64,000 nt of DNA from Flavobacterium turcicum (GTDB lineage Bacteria; Bacteroidota; Bacteroidia; Flavobacteriales; Flavobacteriaceae), in assembly GCF_011365745.1 (NCBI RefSeq), contig NZ_JAAOBY010000001.1, forward strand, positions 682,001 to 746,000, written 5' to 3'. Of the stretch, positions 51,997-60,504 are shown in pieces. Position numbers and translations under genes: made by a program. A model generated the notes under the pieces. That model was not told where the DNA came from. It searched no databases and saw nothing but the letters and a program-made list of their open reading frames with translations. The stretch's first letter is position 1. Each line of letters starts with the position of its first letter.

Positions 51997-52009
51997 CGTA
52001 AGCAATTCT

Positions 52010-52029
52010 ATCAATCAATCAATCAATCA
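52010..52029 (+). repeat. (ATCA)5 tetranucleotide repeat in the leader
   Basis: Five exact ATCA units directly precede the start of micropeptide B by eight bases. Three units occur at 51293-51304 before the unknown gene, in a similar context (GCAATTC upstream of both). Confidence 0.8.
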
Positions 52030-52037
52030 CAAAAAGT

Positions 52038-52142
52038 ATGAAAACAGAATTTCTAAAAAAAGGAATAGTTGTAGTAAAAGCAGTTTTAAGTTTTACGATT
52101 GGAGTTTTACTAGCTTACTTAATAAAATTAATAATGGCTTAA
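52038..52142 (+). CDS. 34-residue single-TM micropeptide B
   Basis: The peptide begins MKTEFLKKGIVVVKAVLS and ends FTIGVLLAYLIKLIMA. Length, charge pattern and hydrophobic span equal those of micropeptide A; substitutions are conservative (Ile/Leu/Val exchanges). The leader is different from that of A: an (ATCA)5 tract instead of LytTR boxes. A single helix should span the inner membrane with the Lys-rich N-terminus inside. Function unknown. The S9 peptidase gene follows after 70 bases. Confidence 0.72.
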   Translation: MKTEFLKKGIVVVKAVLSFTIGVLLAYLIKLIMA

Positions 52143-52150
52143 AAAATAGA

Positions 52151-52209
52151 TCATCAATCAAAATCAATCAACCAATCAAATCAAATCAATCACAATCAAA
52201 TCAATTTAG
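52151..52209 (+). repeat. AATC-rich unstructured leader of the S9 peptidase gene
   Basis: The whole stretch between micropeptide B and the S9 gene is built of AATCA-type words (ATCAATCAAAATCAATCAAC and on) and nearly lacks G, so the leader mRNA should be unstructured. Confidence 0.7.
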
Positions 52210-52212
52210 ATC

Positions 52213-54213
52213 ATGAAAAAAAATATCATTGTACTTGCACTAGCAATAATGGGATTGTCAAATGCCACTGCACAAACAGCTCAACCTGAAGCAAAAAGAC
52301 CTGGCGATATTTCGCTGCCTTCATCAAAAGGAGCGCTAGAAAAATTAGCCTCTTTTGACAATGGAAATTACAAATATGCTGTTGAAGATTTCTTTACAAA
52401 AGCAAAAGCAAGAACGTTTAGATTATCACCTGACGGATCACGCATGTCTTATTTTCAAAAAATGGATAACGGCAAAACCAATGTGTACGTAAAGGAGATT
52501 AAAACAGGCAAAGTTTCTCTGGTAATAGAGGAAAAAGAAGAACTCATCAAAACGTATTTTTGGTTGAATAATGAGCGATTAATTTATGCCATGGATAAAG
52601 GAGGAAATGAAAACATACATGTTTATTCTGCTGGTATTGATGGTTCTACTTCAATTGATTTGACGCCTTTTGACGGTGTACAGGCAGAAATTAATACGGT
52701 ACTAAAAAATCAAAGAGATTTTATTATCGTTTCTATGAATAAGGAAAACAAGCAACTTAAGGAACCTTATAAAATCAATACCAAAACGGGAGCGATAGAA
52801 AGATTATATGCCAATACGGACCTTAAAAACCCAATACTGGTCTATAATTTTGATCAAGATGGTAATCTAATAGGCTTTGTAAGAGTGGCTAATGGAATAA
52901 GTATGCAGTATTACTATAAGCCTTCAGGTGCTAACGATTTTAAATTGTTAAAAGAATTTGAATCTACAGAAACCTTCACATTTGTTTCTTTAAATTACCA
53001 AACGCCCAATCCCGATGATGCTTATGTAATATCAAATTTAGAATCTGATAAAACACAAATTGTTTTGTATGATTTGAAGCAGAATAAGATGATTAAAGAA
53101 ATTTATTCTAACCCGACCTTTGATTCTAATATTCTAGGGCTTTCTGAAAAAAGAAATTTTGAAGTGGACTACGTTGGTTTTAACGGAGAAAAAAACACCA
53201 TCATCCCAATAAGTAAAACTTTTAAAAAGATATACGACAACATACAAAAGGAATTTAAGGATGCGCAATTTTCAATTGTTTCCCAAAGTGATGATGAAGA
53301 AAAAATGTTGATCATTGTTTCTAGTGATAAATTTTACGGGAAATATTATCAGTACGATTCAAAGTTAAATAAATTAACTTATATGTTCGATTTGATGCCA
53401 AAACTAGAACAAAAAGATATGGCTGTAATGCAACCGATTTCTTTTAAAAGTCGTGACGGAATTTTAATTTACGGGTATATCACCTTGCCTAAAGAGGCTT
53501 TAGAAGGAAAAAAGGTACCTTTAATTGTTAATCCGCACGGTGGCCCACAAACGTTAAGAGACAGTTGGGGATTTAGTCCAGAAGCACAATTGTTTGCTAG
53601 TCGCGGCTATGCTACTTTACATGTAAACTTCAGAATTTCAGGAGGATACGGAAAAGGATTTTTGAAAGCAGGATATGGTCAAATTGGACGTAAAGTGATG
53701 GATGATCTTGAAGATGGGGTGCAATATGTATTGACACAGGGATGGATAAATAAAGATAAAATTGCTATTTATGGTGCAAGTCACGGAGGATATGCTACTT
53801 TGATGGGATTAGTAAAAACACCTGATTTATATGCGTGTGGAGTGGATTATGTGGGAATTTCAAACATTGAAACTTTTTTTAGTTCTTTTCCTGAATATTG
53901 GAAACCTTATACAGAAGCGACAAAGAAAATTTGGTATGATTTAGACAATCCTGCACAGGCTAAAATTGCCAAAGAGGTATCGCCTTTTTATCAAGTCGAT
54001 AAAATCAAAAAGCCTTTGTTTGTGGTTCAAGGTGCAAATGATCCAAGGGTTAACATTGGAGAATCAGATCAAATTGTGACTGCTTTGCGCAAAAAAGGAT
54101 TTGAAGTTCCTTATATGGTAAAGTACAATGAAGGACATGGTTTTCTTAGAGAAGAAAATCAAATTGAGCTTTATAAATCAATGCTTGGCTTTTTTGCACA
54201 ACACTTGAAGTAG
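52213..54213 (+). CDS. S9 family prolyl oligopeptidase-type peptidase
   Basis: The 666-residue exported protein has a signal peptide (1-20, ATAQ), a beta-propeller region (about 65-400: FRLSPDGSRMSYFQK and YFWLNNERLIYAMDK) and a C-terminal alpha/beta hydrolase domain. The nucleophile is in IYGASHGGYATLMG (Ser about 522), Asp in GANDPRVNIGES (about 609) and His in KYNEGHGFLRE (about 641). It should cut short peptides in the periplasm, a natural partner of the S46 enzyme encoded 2 kb away. It has its own terminator. Confidence 0.9.
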   Translation: MKKNIIVLALAIMGLSNATAQTAQPEAKRPGDISLPSSKGALEKLASFDNGNYKYAVEDFFTKAKARTFRLSPDGSRMSYFQKMDNGKTNVYVKEIKTGKVSLVIEEKEELIKTYFWLNNERLIYAMDKGGNENIHVYSAGIDGSTSIDLTPFDGVQAEINTVLKNQRDFIIVSMNKENKQLKEPYKINTKTGAIERLYANTDLKNPILVYNFDQDGNLIGFVRVANGISMQYYYKPSGANDFKLLKEFESTETFTFVSLNYQTPNPDDAYVISNLESDKTQIVLYDLKQNKMIKEIYSNPTFDSNILGLSEKRNFEVDYVGFNGEKNTIIPISKTFKKIYDNIQKEFKDAQFSIVSQSDDEEKMLIIVSSDKFYGKYYQYDSKLNKLTYMFDLMPKLEQKDMAVMQPISFKSRDGILIYGYITLPKEALEGKKVPLIVNPHGGPQTLRDSWGFSPEAQLFASRGYATLHVNFRISGGYGKGFLKAGYGQIGRKVMDDLEDGVQYVLTQGWINKDKIAIYGASHGGYATLMGLVKTPDLYACGVDYVGISNIETFFSSFPEYWKPYTEATKKIWYDLDNPAQAKIAKEVSPFYQVDKIKKPLFVVQGANDPRVNIGESDQIVTALRKKGFEVPYMVKYNEGHGFLREENQIELYKSMLGFFAQHLK

Positions 54214-54236
54214 TAAAAATTAATTTGAAAAAGTTT

Positions 54237-54273
54237 ACTTTTGGCGGAGTAGTTGTACTTCGCCAAAAGTTTT
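54237..54273 (+). terminator. S9 peptidase gene terminator
   Basis: ACTTTTGGCG (54237-54246) pairs with CGCCAAAAGT (54261-54270), with further pairing inside (GAGTA/TACTT) and TTTT at the end. Confidence 0.88.
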
Positions 54274-54378
54274 AAAAGGAATATTTTAATTTAAAACCCA
54301 AAATGATGGTAAAACTAATTTTGATTACAGTTATAAAGATTGTGGAGTACTTCACAGTACTAATTTCATAATAAAGCA

Positions 54379-55473
54379 ATGAAAACGAATTCAATAGAAA
54401 AAATATCAAAAAGAAAATATACGTTTTGGATCATTCAAATTGTGATCTGGACCATTATATTTGGATTTATATTTCTGCCTTCAATACTAAATCCCAAAAG
54501 CAATGTATTAGGATACGAAACATGGCAACTCCTTTTAGATTATTTTTCTCATACGGTTGCAATACTTTCGATAACCTATGCAGTTCGTTACTTTTTTAAA
54601 AAGTACATTGATTTTGAAAGTTTTTCTAAGAAAGATTTTTTTAAGTTATTGCTTGTTTTTTTAGTATCAAGCATTCTGTTTTTTGTATTCGTTAATGGAT
54701 ATAATTACTTGATGGCCACTTTTGTTTACGACAAAGCCGAGATTATCGATCATCCTAGCCAAAATCTAAAAGCTGGTGCGCTTGTTATGTTGACAGTTGC
54801 ATTTTTGTTTTTTATATGGATGATTGCTTACACCGTAATTAAAACAATTTTCTTACTAAAAGACAATAAAATGAATCGGTTAGAGCTAGAGTCTACACTC
54901 AAAGAGTCACAGATCAATGCTTTAAAAGGGCAAATTAACCCGCATTTTATGTTTAATAGTTTAAACAATATCCGCGGTTTGATTCTGGAAAACCCAATGA
55001 AATCAAGGGAAATGATCACGCGATTGTCTGAAATGCTGAGGTATTCTTTGACAAAAAGCGAGGTAAATACAATTGCACTTGAAGAAGAAATTGAAATGGT
55101 TGAAAATTTTATTGCCATTTCAAAAATTCAATTGGAAGATCGATTGCAATTTATTTCAGAAATAGAAGAAGAGACTTTAAAATTACCTATTCCGCCTATG
55201 ATCATTCAAATGTTGATTGAAAATGCAATAAAACATGGAATTTCGCAACTAAAAAACGGCGGTATTTTATTGTTGAAAATAAAAAAAGAAAATACCGACT
55301 TGCACATTCTGGTTAAGAATACAGGAAATTTGTCTCAACAAACAGGAACTACACAATTAGGTCTCAAAAACATTCAAAGAAGATTACAGTTGATTTACGG
55401 CGAAAGCGCCACTTTTTCACTAAATGAATTTGAAAATGAAGTCATTGCTAAAATAACATTACCTATTTCTTAG
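54379..55473 (+). CDS. LytS/YehU-type sensor histidine kinase
   Basis: The 364-residue kinase has four N-terminal membrane helices (about 17-35, 50-75, 87-112 and 130-160) and no large sensor domain. A His_kinase domain follows with LKGQINPHFMFNSLNNIRG (phospho-acceptor His about 194). The ATPase shows PPMIIQMLIENAIKHG (N box) and QLGLKNIQRRLQLIYG (G box). This is the LytS/YehU class that pairs with LytTR regulators. The response regulator follows after six bases. Upstream (54274-54378) no LytTR box pair was seen. Confidence 0.92.
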   Translation: MKTNSIEKISKRKYTFWIIQIVIWTIIFGFIFLPSILNPKSNVLGYETWQLLLDYFSHTVAILSITYAVRYFFKKYIDFESFSKKDFFKLLLVFLVSSILFFVFVNGYNYLMATFVYDKAEIIDHPSQNLKAGALVMLTVAFLFFIWMIAYTVIKTIFLLKDNKMNRLELESTLKESQINALKGQINPHFMFNSLNNIRGLILENPMKSREMITRLSEMLRYSLTKSEVNTIALEEEIEMVENFIAISKIQLEDRLQFISEIEEETLKLPIPPMIIQMLIENAIKHGISQLKNGGILLLKIKKENTDLHILVKNTGNLSQQTGTTQLGLKNIQRRLQLIYGESATFSLNEFENEVIAKITLPIS

Positions 55474-55479
55474 TAACCG

Positions 55480-56202
55480 ATGAAAAAAATAAAAGCTGTC
55501 ATAGTCGAAGATTCTCGTTTGGCTCGCAATGAGCTAAAGGAATTAATTAAAAATCACCCTGAAATTCAAATAATTGGTGAAGCCGAAAATGTAGATTTAG
55601 GTTTTGAACTCATCAACAACACGCAACCTGATTTGCTTTTTCTGGACATTAACATGCCTGAAAAAGATGGTTTTGCCTTGCTTGAAATGCTCGATAATGT
55701 ACCTATTACGGTTTTTACAACCGCCTTTGATGAGTATGCCATCAAGTCATTTGAATATAATGCGCTCGATTATTTATTAAAACCAATCAATCCAAAAAGG
55801 TTTGCACAAGCAATAGAAAAAGTAAATACAAACTTGATCGAAAGAGCCGAAAAAAATGAGAAGAAACTAGCTTTAGATAATCAGATTTTTATCAGAGATG
55901 GTGAAAAATGCTGGTTGGTGAAAATCTCTGATATTTACTTATTTGAAGTTGATGGCAATTACACCAAAGTATTTTTTCAAAATGAAAAAGCCACGATCAA
56001 CAAATCATTAAACCAAATTGAAGAAAAACTTCCCGAGAAATATTTTTTTAGAGCCAATAGAAACCAAATTGTAAATGTGCAATACATTGGTAAAATTGAA
56101 ACCTGGTTTAGCGGTAATCTTTTAGCAGAACTTCCAAAAGATATCAAAGTCGAAATTTCCCGAAGACAAGCCAGCAATTTCAAAGATAAGCTAAGTTTAT
56201 AG
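55480..56202 (+). CDS. LytTR family response regulator
   Basis: The 240-residue regulator has a receiver domain (1-120) with acidic E10/D11, phospho-acceptor D56 in LLFLDINMPEKDG, Thr in FTTAFDEYA and Lys in DYLLKPINP. A LytTR DNA-binding domain (about 140-238) follows, with LVKISDIYLFEVDGNYTKVFF and FFRANRNQIVNVQYI. LytTR domains contact direct repeats of ACCGTT type. The repeat pair at 51049-51084, 4.4 kb upstream, fits the family site and is a likely target, though another LytTR protein could also use it. Confidence 0.93.
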   Translation: MKKIKAVIVEDSRLARNELKELIKNHPEIQIIGEAENVDLGFELINNTQPDLLFLDINMPEKDGFALLEMLDNVPITVFTTAFDEYAIKSFEYNALDYLLKPINPKRFAQAIEKVNTNLIERAEKNEKKLALDNQIFIRDGEKCWLVKISDIYLFEVDGNYTKVFFQNEKATINKSLNQIEEKLPEKYFFRANRNQIVNVQYIGKIETWFSGNLLAELPKDIKVEISRRQASNFKDKLSL

Positions 56203-56254
56203 CAATGACTTAGTCTTCATTCAAGGCGTCAATGGTTATTAATTTGAATTCTAG

Positions 56255-56395
56255 TTTACAGCTCTTTTGCAAGAATTTTTAAAATTAGCTTGTTCTCTAA
56301 ATCATAAAGAGAATTATGCAACAGTAAGCGCAATGATTCTTAATTTTCTTAATGAACTTAATGGTTTATTGATTTGTGAAAGTTCTATTGGTTGA
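56255..56395 (+). pseudogene. Coding relic without start
   Basis: A 46-codon frame reads FTALLQEFLKLACSLNHKEN, then YATVSAMILNFLNELNGLLI and CESSIG, ending TGA. There is no ATG at its start and an in-frame stop lies just before it. The composition is protein-like, unlike random AT-rich DNA. It looks like the C-terminal end of a lost gene; the family was not recognised. It occupies most of the 240-base gap between the response regulator and waaA. Confidence 0.4.
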
Positions 56396-56446
56396 CTAGA
56401 CTAGTTTAATTGTTATAACTTATTTGACAAAACCCACTAAAGCGAG

Positions 56447-57673
56447 TTAAATTCGACTCACAATCATTTGCGTTGCGCCTTTGTTCATTTGTACAAAAGT
56501 GCTGCACATATGTCCTTTTTCGTGACGGATGTCTTCATTTCGAATTAAATTTTCAAAAGTCTCGTTCAATTCTTGTTGATTTTTTATGGAAGTACAAGCG
56601 TCCATGTTAACCAATGCGATTGCTTCTGCAAAATGCGAATAATTGGCACCAATAACGATTGGAACACCAAAAGTAGCGGGTTCTAAAACATTGTGCACGC
56701 CAGGATTTCCAAAGCCTCCACCCACATAAGCAATATCAGCATAACTGTAAATTTTGGTTAAAATCCCAATAGTGTCAATGATAAAAACATCAAAATCGGC
56801 TAGGTTTTTATTTTCTTTTTCAGAGAATAAAACAGTTTTTCGGCTGATGCTATTTTTGAGTTTTTCAATTTGCTCGTCTTTAATATTGTGTGGAGCAATT
56901 ATAAATTTCACATTCAAAGCAGTCGAGTTAAGGAAGTTTATTATGAAATCTTCATCCTTTGGCCAAGAACTTCCCACAACAATTGTGGTAGTGTTATCCT
57001 TAAATTGAGCAATAAAATCCAGAGTATTGTCTTTTTCTAAAATGGTGGCCACACGATCAAAACGGGTGTCACCAGACACGATAACATTGGTTTTACCTAA
57101 TTGTTGCAAGAGTTTTCTAGAACTTTCATTTTGTACAAAAAAGTAAGTAAAAGCATCGAGTGCTTTTCTGTAAAAGCCGCCATACCATTTAAAAAAGGCT
57201 TGGTTTTTTCTTAAAATTCCAGAAATCAAATAGGTTTTTATATCGCGTTTTTTGAGTTCGTTTAAGTAATTCGGCCAATATTCGTACTTGATAAAAAACA
57301 CCATTTCAGGATGAACGAGGTCAAGAAATTGTTGTGCATTATCCTTTGTGTCCATTGGTAAATAAACCGTCACATCAGCTATAGCATTGTTTTTTCGGAC
57401 TTCGTAACCTGATGGGGAAAAAAAAGTAAGCACTATTTTATGACTTGGGAATTGTTCTTTTATTTTTTCAATCACGGGCAATCCTTGCTCATATTCGCCA
57501 AGGGATGCGGCATGAAACCAAATGGTTTTGTCTGTTGGTTTTATTTGCTGTTCAAGTTGCTTAAAAACACCTTTTCTTCCGTCTACAAAAAGTTTCATTT
57601 TTGGACTAAAAAGCGCCACAATTTTCAAAAGAAAACTCGCAACTAAAACTAATAAATTGTAGATAAAAAGCAT
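56447..57673 (-). CDS. waaA: 3-deoxy-D-manno-octulosonic acid (Kdo) transferase
   Basis: The 408-residue GT30 enzyme adds Kdo to lipid A precursor at the inner membrane. An N-terminal membrane anchor (about 1-22) is followed by FHAASLGEYEQGLPVIEKI (about 51-69), KYEYWPNYLNELKKRDIKTYLISG and the C-terminal nucleotide-binding GGGFGNPGVHNVLEPATFGVP (about 316-336, read in two parts). Key Glu in the GEYEQ motif is intact. It converges with the response-regulator gene and is divergent from the aminotransferase gene. Confidence 0.93.
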   Translation of the reverse strand: MLFIYNLLVLVASFLLKIVALFSPKMKLFVDGRKGVFKQLEQQIKPTDKTIWFHAASLGEYEQGLPVIEKIKEQFPSHKIVLTFFSPSGYEVRKNNAIADVTVYLPMDTKDNAQQFLDLVHPEMVFFIKYEYWPNYLNELKKRDIKTYLISGILRKNQAFFKWYGGFYRKALDAFTYFFVQNESSRKLLQQLGKTNVIVSGDTRFDRVATILEKDNTLDFIAQFKDNTTTIVVGSSWPKDEDFIINFLNSTALNVKFIIAPHNIKDEQIEKLKNSISRKTVLFSEKENKNLADFDVFIIDTIGILTKIYSYADIAYVGGGFGNPGVHNVLEPATFGVPIVIGANYSHFAEAIALVNMDACTSIKNQQELNETFENLIRNEDIRHEKGHMCSTFVQMNKGATQMIVSRI

Positions 57674-57794
57674 GGCTAAAAATTTTGGGCTAAAATACGT
57701 TTTCTTTAAATGAATTTCTAGCGCATCATTTTTTTAAATTTCAAGACTGCGCAGTTTATTTTATTTTATTGCCTGCTTTTTAAGAAACGTTGTA

Positions 57795-57824
57795 TTGGTA
57801 TCAAGACATAAATAACTATTTTTG
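57795..57824 (+). promoter_or_regulatory. Promoter of the aminotransferase-galE genes
   Basis: TTG (57795-57797), 19 bases, TATTTTTG (57817-57824). Predicted leader about 65 bases. Confidence 0.75.
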
Positions 57825-57895
57825 TTCTTCGTTTTAAGAAAGAAACCAGAATGTAATCGCAGGCTTCTCTTTCGAACATTAAACTGAAAATCGAA

Positions 57896-59026
57896 ATGAA
57901 AAAAATCCAAATGGTTGACTTAAAAAGTCAATATGAAAAAATAAAAGAGGTTGTAGATGCTTCTATTCAAGAAGTTTTAGACACCAATACGTATATCAAC
58001 GGACCTAAAGTGCACGAATTTCAAAAATCACTAGAGGAATATTTAGATGTAAAGCACGTAATTCCTTGTGCTAATGGTACTGATGCTTTGCAAATTGCAA
58101 TGATGGGCTTGGATTTAAAGCCAGGTGATGAGGTTATTACTGCCGATTTTACTTTTGCAGCCACTGTTGAAGTAATCGCTTTGTTGCAACTAACTCCCGT
58201 ATTAGTTGATGTAGACATGTACAACATGAACATCTCTATTGATGGGATTCGCAAAGCCATAACTCCAAAAACAAAAGCCATTGTACCTGTTCATTTATTT
58301 GGACGTGCGGCCAATATGGAAGCGATTATGGCTATTGCCAAAGAACATAATTTGTACGTGATTGAAGATAACGCACAAGCTATTGGTGCTAATTGCAAAT
58401 TCTCTGACGGTACCAAAAAGAAAGCAGGAACTATTGGTCATGTGGGTGCGACTTCATTTTTTCCTTCTAAAAATTTAGGATGTTATGGAGATGGTGGAGC
58501 AATTTTTACCAATGATGATGCTTTGGCTCACAAACTTCGCGGAATAGTAAATCACGGAATGTATGAGCGTTACCACCACGATGTAGTGGGTGTAAACTCA
58601 AGACTAGACAGCATACAAGCAGCAGTTTTGAATGCTAAATTACCTTTATTAGATCAATACGGAAAAGCCAGACAAGATGCAGCACGTAAATATTCTGCGG
58701 CTTTTGAAGGGCATAAAAATATAATTGCACCAAGTATTTGTGATATTTGTGACTGTCACGTTTTTCATCAATATACTTTAAGAATTCTTGATGCTGATAG
58801 AAATGGTTTGATGCAACATTTGTTAGACAAAGGAATTCCTTGTGCTATTTATTACCCAATTCCGTTGCATTCGCAAAAAGCATACGCTGATGCTAGGTAT
58901 AAAGAAGAAGACTTTCCGGTAACCAATCAGTTAGTAACTGAAGTACTTTCGTTACCAATGCACACTGAGTTAGATGATGAGCAAATTGCTTTCATTACAT
59001 CAAGTGTTTTAGAATATCTACAATAA
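57896..59026 (+). CDS. DegT/DnrJ/EryC1/StrS family aminotransferase
   Basis: The 376-residue PLP enzyme aminates keto-sugars on nucleotide carriers. It starts IQMVDLKSQYEKIK and has HVIPCANGTDALQIAM (about 55-70), VIEDNAQAIGA (PLP-ring Asp region) and the PLP-binding Lys in SFFPSKNLGCYGDGGA (about 192). NSRLDSIQAAVL (about 228) follows. The product sugar cannot be named; relatives such as WbpE and QdtB feed O-antigen. galE 75 bases downstream and waaA nearby support a surface polysaccharide role. Confidence 0.9.
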   Translation: MKKIQMVDLKSQYEKIKEVVDASIQEVLDTNTYINGPKVHEFQKSLEEYLDVKHVIPCANGTDALQIAMMGLDLKPGDEVITADFTFAATVEVIALLQLTPVLVDVDMYNMNISIDGIRKAITPKTKAIVPVHLFGRAANMEAIMAIAKEHNLYVIEDNAQAIGANCKFSDGTKKKAGTIGHVGATSFFPSKNLGCYGDGGAIFTNDDALAHKLRGIVNHGMYERYHHDVVGVNSRLDSIQAAVLNAKLPLLDQYGKARQDAARKYSAAFEGHKNIIAPSICDICDCHVFHQYTLRILDADRNGLMQHLLDKGIPCAIYYPIPLHSQKAYADARYKEEDFPVTNQLVTEVLSLPMHTELDDEQIAFITSSVLEYLQ

Positions 59027-59033
59027 TTTAAGA

Positions 59034-59056
59034 GACGCGGTTTTCGCGTCTTTTTT
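59034..59056 (+). terminator. Terminator of the aminotransferase gene
   Basis: GACGCG (59034-59039) pairs with CGCGTC (59045-59050) across GTTTT, then six T. Confidence 0.85.
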
Positions 59057-59101
59057 ATGAATTAAGTCAGTGTAAAAAATACACTTATAAAATAACTTAT
59101 T

Positions 59102-60115
59102 ATGAAAATACTAGTAACAGGAGGTTTAGGATTTATAGGATCACATACCGTTGTTGAATTGCAAAACGAAGGATTCGAAGTTGTGGTCGTTGATAATTTA
59201 TCGAACACTTCTTTGGATGTATTAGATGGAATTCAAAATATTACAGGAGTAAAACCCGAATTTGAAAAAATTGATTTAAGAGAGAAAGATAAAGTTCAAG
59301 ATTTTTTTAAAAGACATGATGATATCGCAGGCGTGATACATTTTGCTGCCTCAAAAGCGGTGGGCGAAAGTGTTGAAAATCCGTTGTTGTATTATGAAAA
59401 TAACATCAGTGCTTTGATTTATCTGTTGCAGGAATTACAACAAAAACCTGAAGCCAATTTTATTTTTAGTTCCTCTTGTACGGTTTACGGTCAAGCCGAA
59501 ACAATGCCGATTACTGAGAATGCGTCTATTCAAACTGCCATGTCTCCATATGGAAATACCAAACAAATAGGGGAAGAGATTATTACAGATACAGTCAAAG
59601 TTACCAATATCAACGCGATTTTATTGCGTTATTTTAATCCAATTGGGTCTCATCCATCAGCTGAAATTGGAGAATTGCCATTGGGTGTTCCACAAAACTT
59701 AGTGCCTTTTATTACGCAAACCGGAATGGGATTGCGAGCAGAATTATCAGTTTACGGAAACGATTATCCTACGCCCGATGGTACCGCCATTCGCGATTAT
59801 ATTCACGTAGTTGATTTGGCGAAAGCCCATGTTATTGCATTGCAGCGCTTATTGAATAAGAAAAATCAAACCAAAGTTGAGACGTTCAATTTAGGTACCG
59901 GTACCGGAAGTTCGGTTCTGGAAGTAATTGAAACTTTCGAGAAAGTAAGTGGGAAGCAGTTGCCTTATAAAATTGTAGGTCGACGCGAAGGAGACATTAC
60001 ATCAGCCTATGCTAGTACTGAAAGAGCTAATGAGGTTTTAGGTTGGAAAGCACAATCAACACTAGAAGAAGCCATGGCAAGTGCCTGGAAATGGGAACAG
60101 AAAGTAAGAGCATAA
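59102..60115 (+). CDS. galE: UDP-glucose 4-epimerase
   Basis: The 337-residue short-chain epimerase interconverts UDP-glucose and UDP-galactose. It shows the NAD-binding GGLGFIGSH (about 7-15), IHFAASKAVGES, SSSCTVYGQ (Ser/Thr of the catalytic set, about 122-130), Tyr and Lys in SPYGNTKQIGEE (about 149 and 153) and RYFNPIGSHPSAEIGE. Length is normal. It lies after a terminator, so it may have its own promoter. It supplies sugar for surface polysaccharide or galactose metabolism. Confidence 0.94.
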   Translation: MKILVTGGLGFIGSHTVVELQNEGFEVVVVDNLSNTSLDVLDGIQNITGVKPEFEKIDLREKDKVQDFFKRHDDIAGVIHFAASKAVGESVENPLLYYENNISALIYLLQELQQKPEANFIFSSSCTVYGQAETMPITENASIQTAMSPYGNTKQIGEEIITDTVKVTNINAILLRYFNPIGSHPSAEIGELPLGVPQNLVPFITQTGMGLRAELSVYGNDYPTPDGTAIRDYIHVVDLAKAHVIALQRLLNKKNQTKVETFNLGTGTGSSVLEVIETFEKVSGKQLPYKIVGRREGDITSAYASTERANEVLGWKAQSTLEEAMASAWKWEQKVRA

Positions 60116-60124
60116 TTGAAAAAA

Positions 60125-60151
60125 GGCAGTCTACAAAGACTGCCTTTTTTT
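60125..60151. terminator. Terminator between galE and the small lipoprotein gene
   Basis: GGCAGTCT (60125-60132), loop ACAA, AGACTGCC (60137-60144), then seven T; the A-run on the left makes it usable from both sides. Confidence 0.9.
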
Positions 60152-60157
60152 ATTGAT

Positions 60158-60409
60158 TTATTTTTTCGCTGCTTCTTTCATTTTTGCAGCCGCTTCATCT
60201 AATTTTGCTGCACCTTTTTCAAGTGCTTTTCCAGTTTTTGATTGTAGAGTATCTACTGCTTTGTCCATTTTAACTTCAGCAGTATCTAGTTTTTGCTCTA
60301 GTTCAACTCCTACAGCATCTTTTGCATCGTCTAATTTTTCTTTTGTTTCTTCTTTACAAGATACAGATACTAATGCTAAAAAGGCTATTCCTAAAATTAC
60401 TTTTTTCAT
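60158..60409 (-). CDS. Small charged helical lipoprotein
   Basis: The 83-residue precursor has a lipoprotein signal with Cys 18 (LVSVSCKEE). The mature part is Lys/Glu/Asp/Ala-rich helix (KEKLDDAKDAVGVELEQKL, AEVKMDKAVDTLQSKTGK) ending AAAKMKEAAKK. The style, a lipid-anchored amphipathic helix, is like the larger cytosolic repeat protein at 6475 and the lipoprotein at 47610. No family was recognised. It has terminators on both sides, so it is a single unit. Confidence 0.68.
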   Translation of the reverse strand: MKKVILGIAFLALVSVSCKEETKEKLDDAKDAVGVELEQKLDTAEVKMDKAVDTLQSKTGKALEKGAAKLDEAAAKMKEAAKK

Positions 60410-60446
60410 ATTTTATTAATTTATGGGTTTGTATATTTTAAAGATA

Positions 60447-60486
60447 TAAAAAAAATCCTCATAAACGCATGCCTATGAGAATTTTT
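60447..60486 (-). terminator. fabD terminator
   Basis: ATCCTCATA (60455-60463) and TATGAGAAT (60474-60482) pair on the minus strand with one wobble, followed by a U-tract. Confidence 0.78.
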
Positions 60487-60504
60487 TATAAACTGAAAAG
60501 TAGC

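Noticed and set aside
52010..52029. CRISPR-like repeat
   Set aside because: It is a four-base simple repeat with no spacers; no CRISPR array or cas gene is present in the window.
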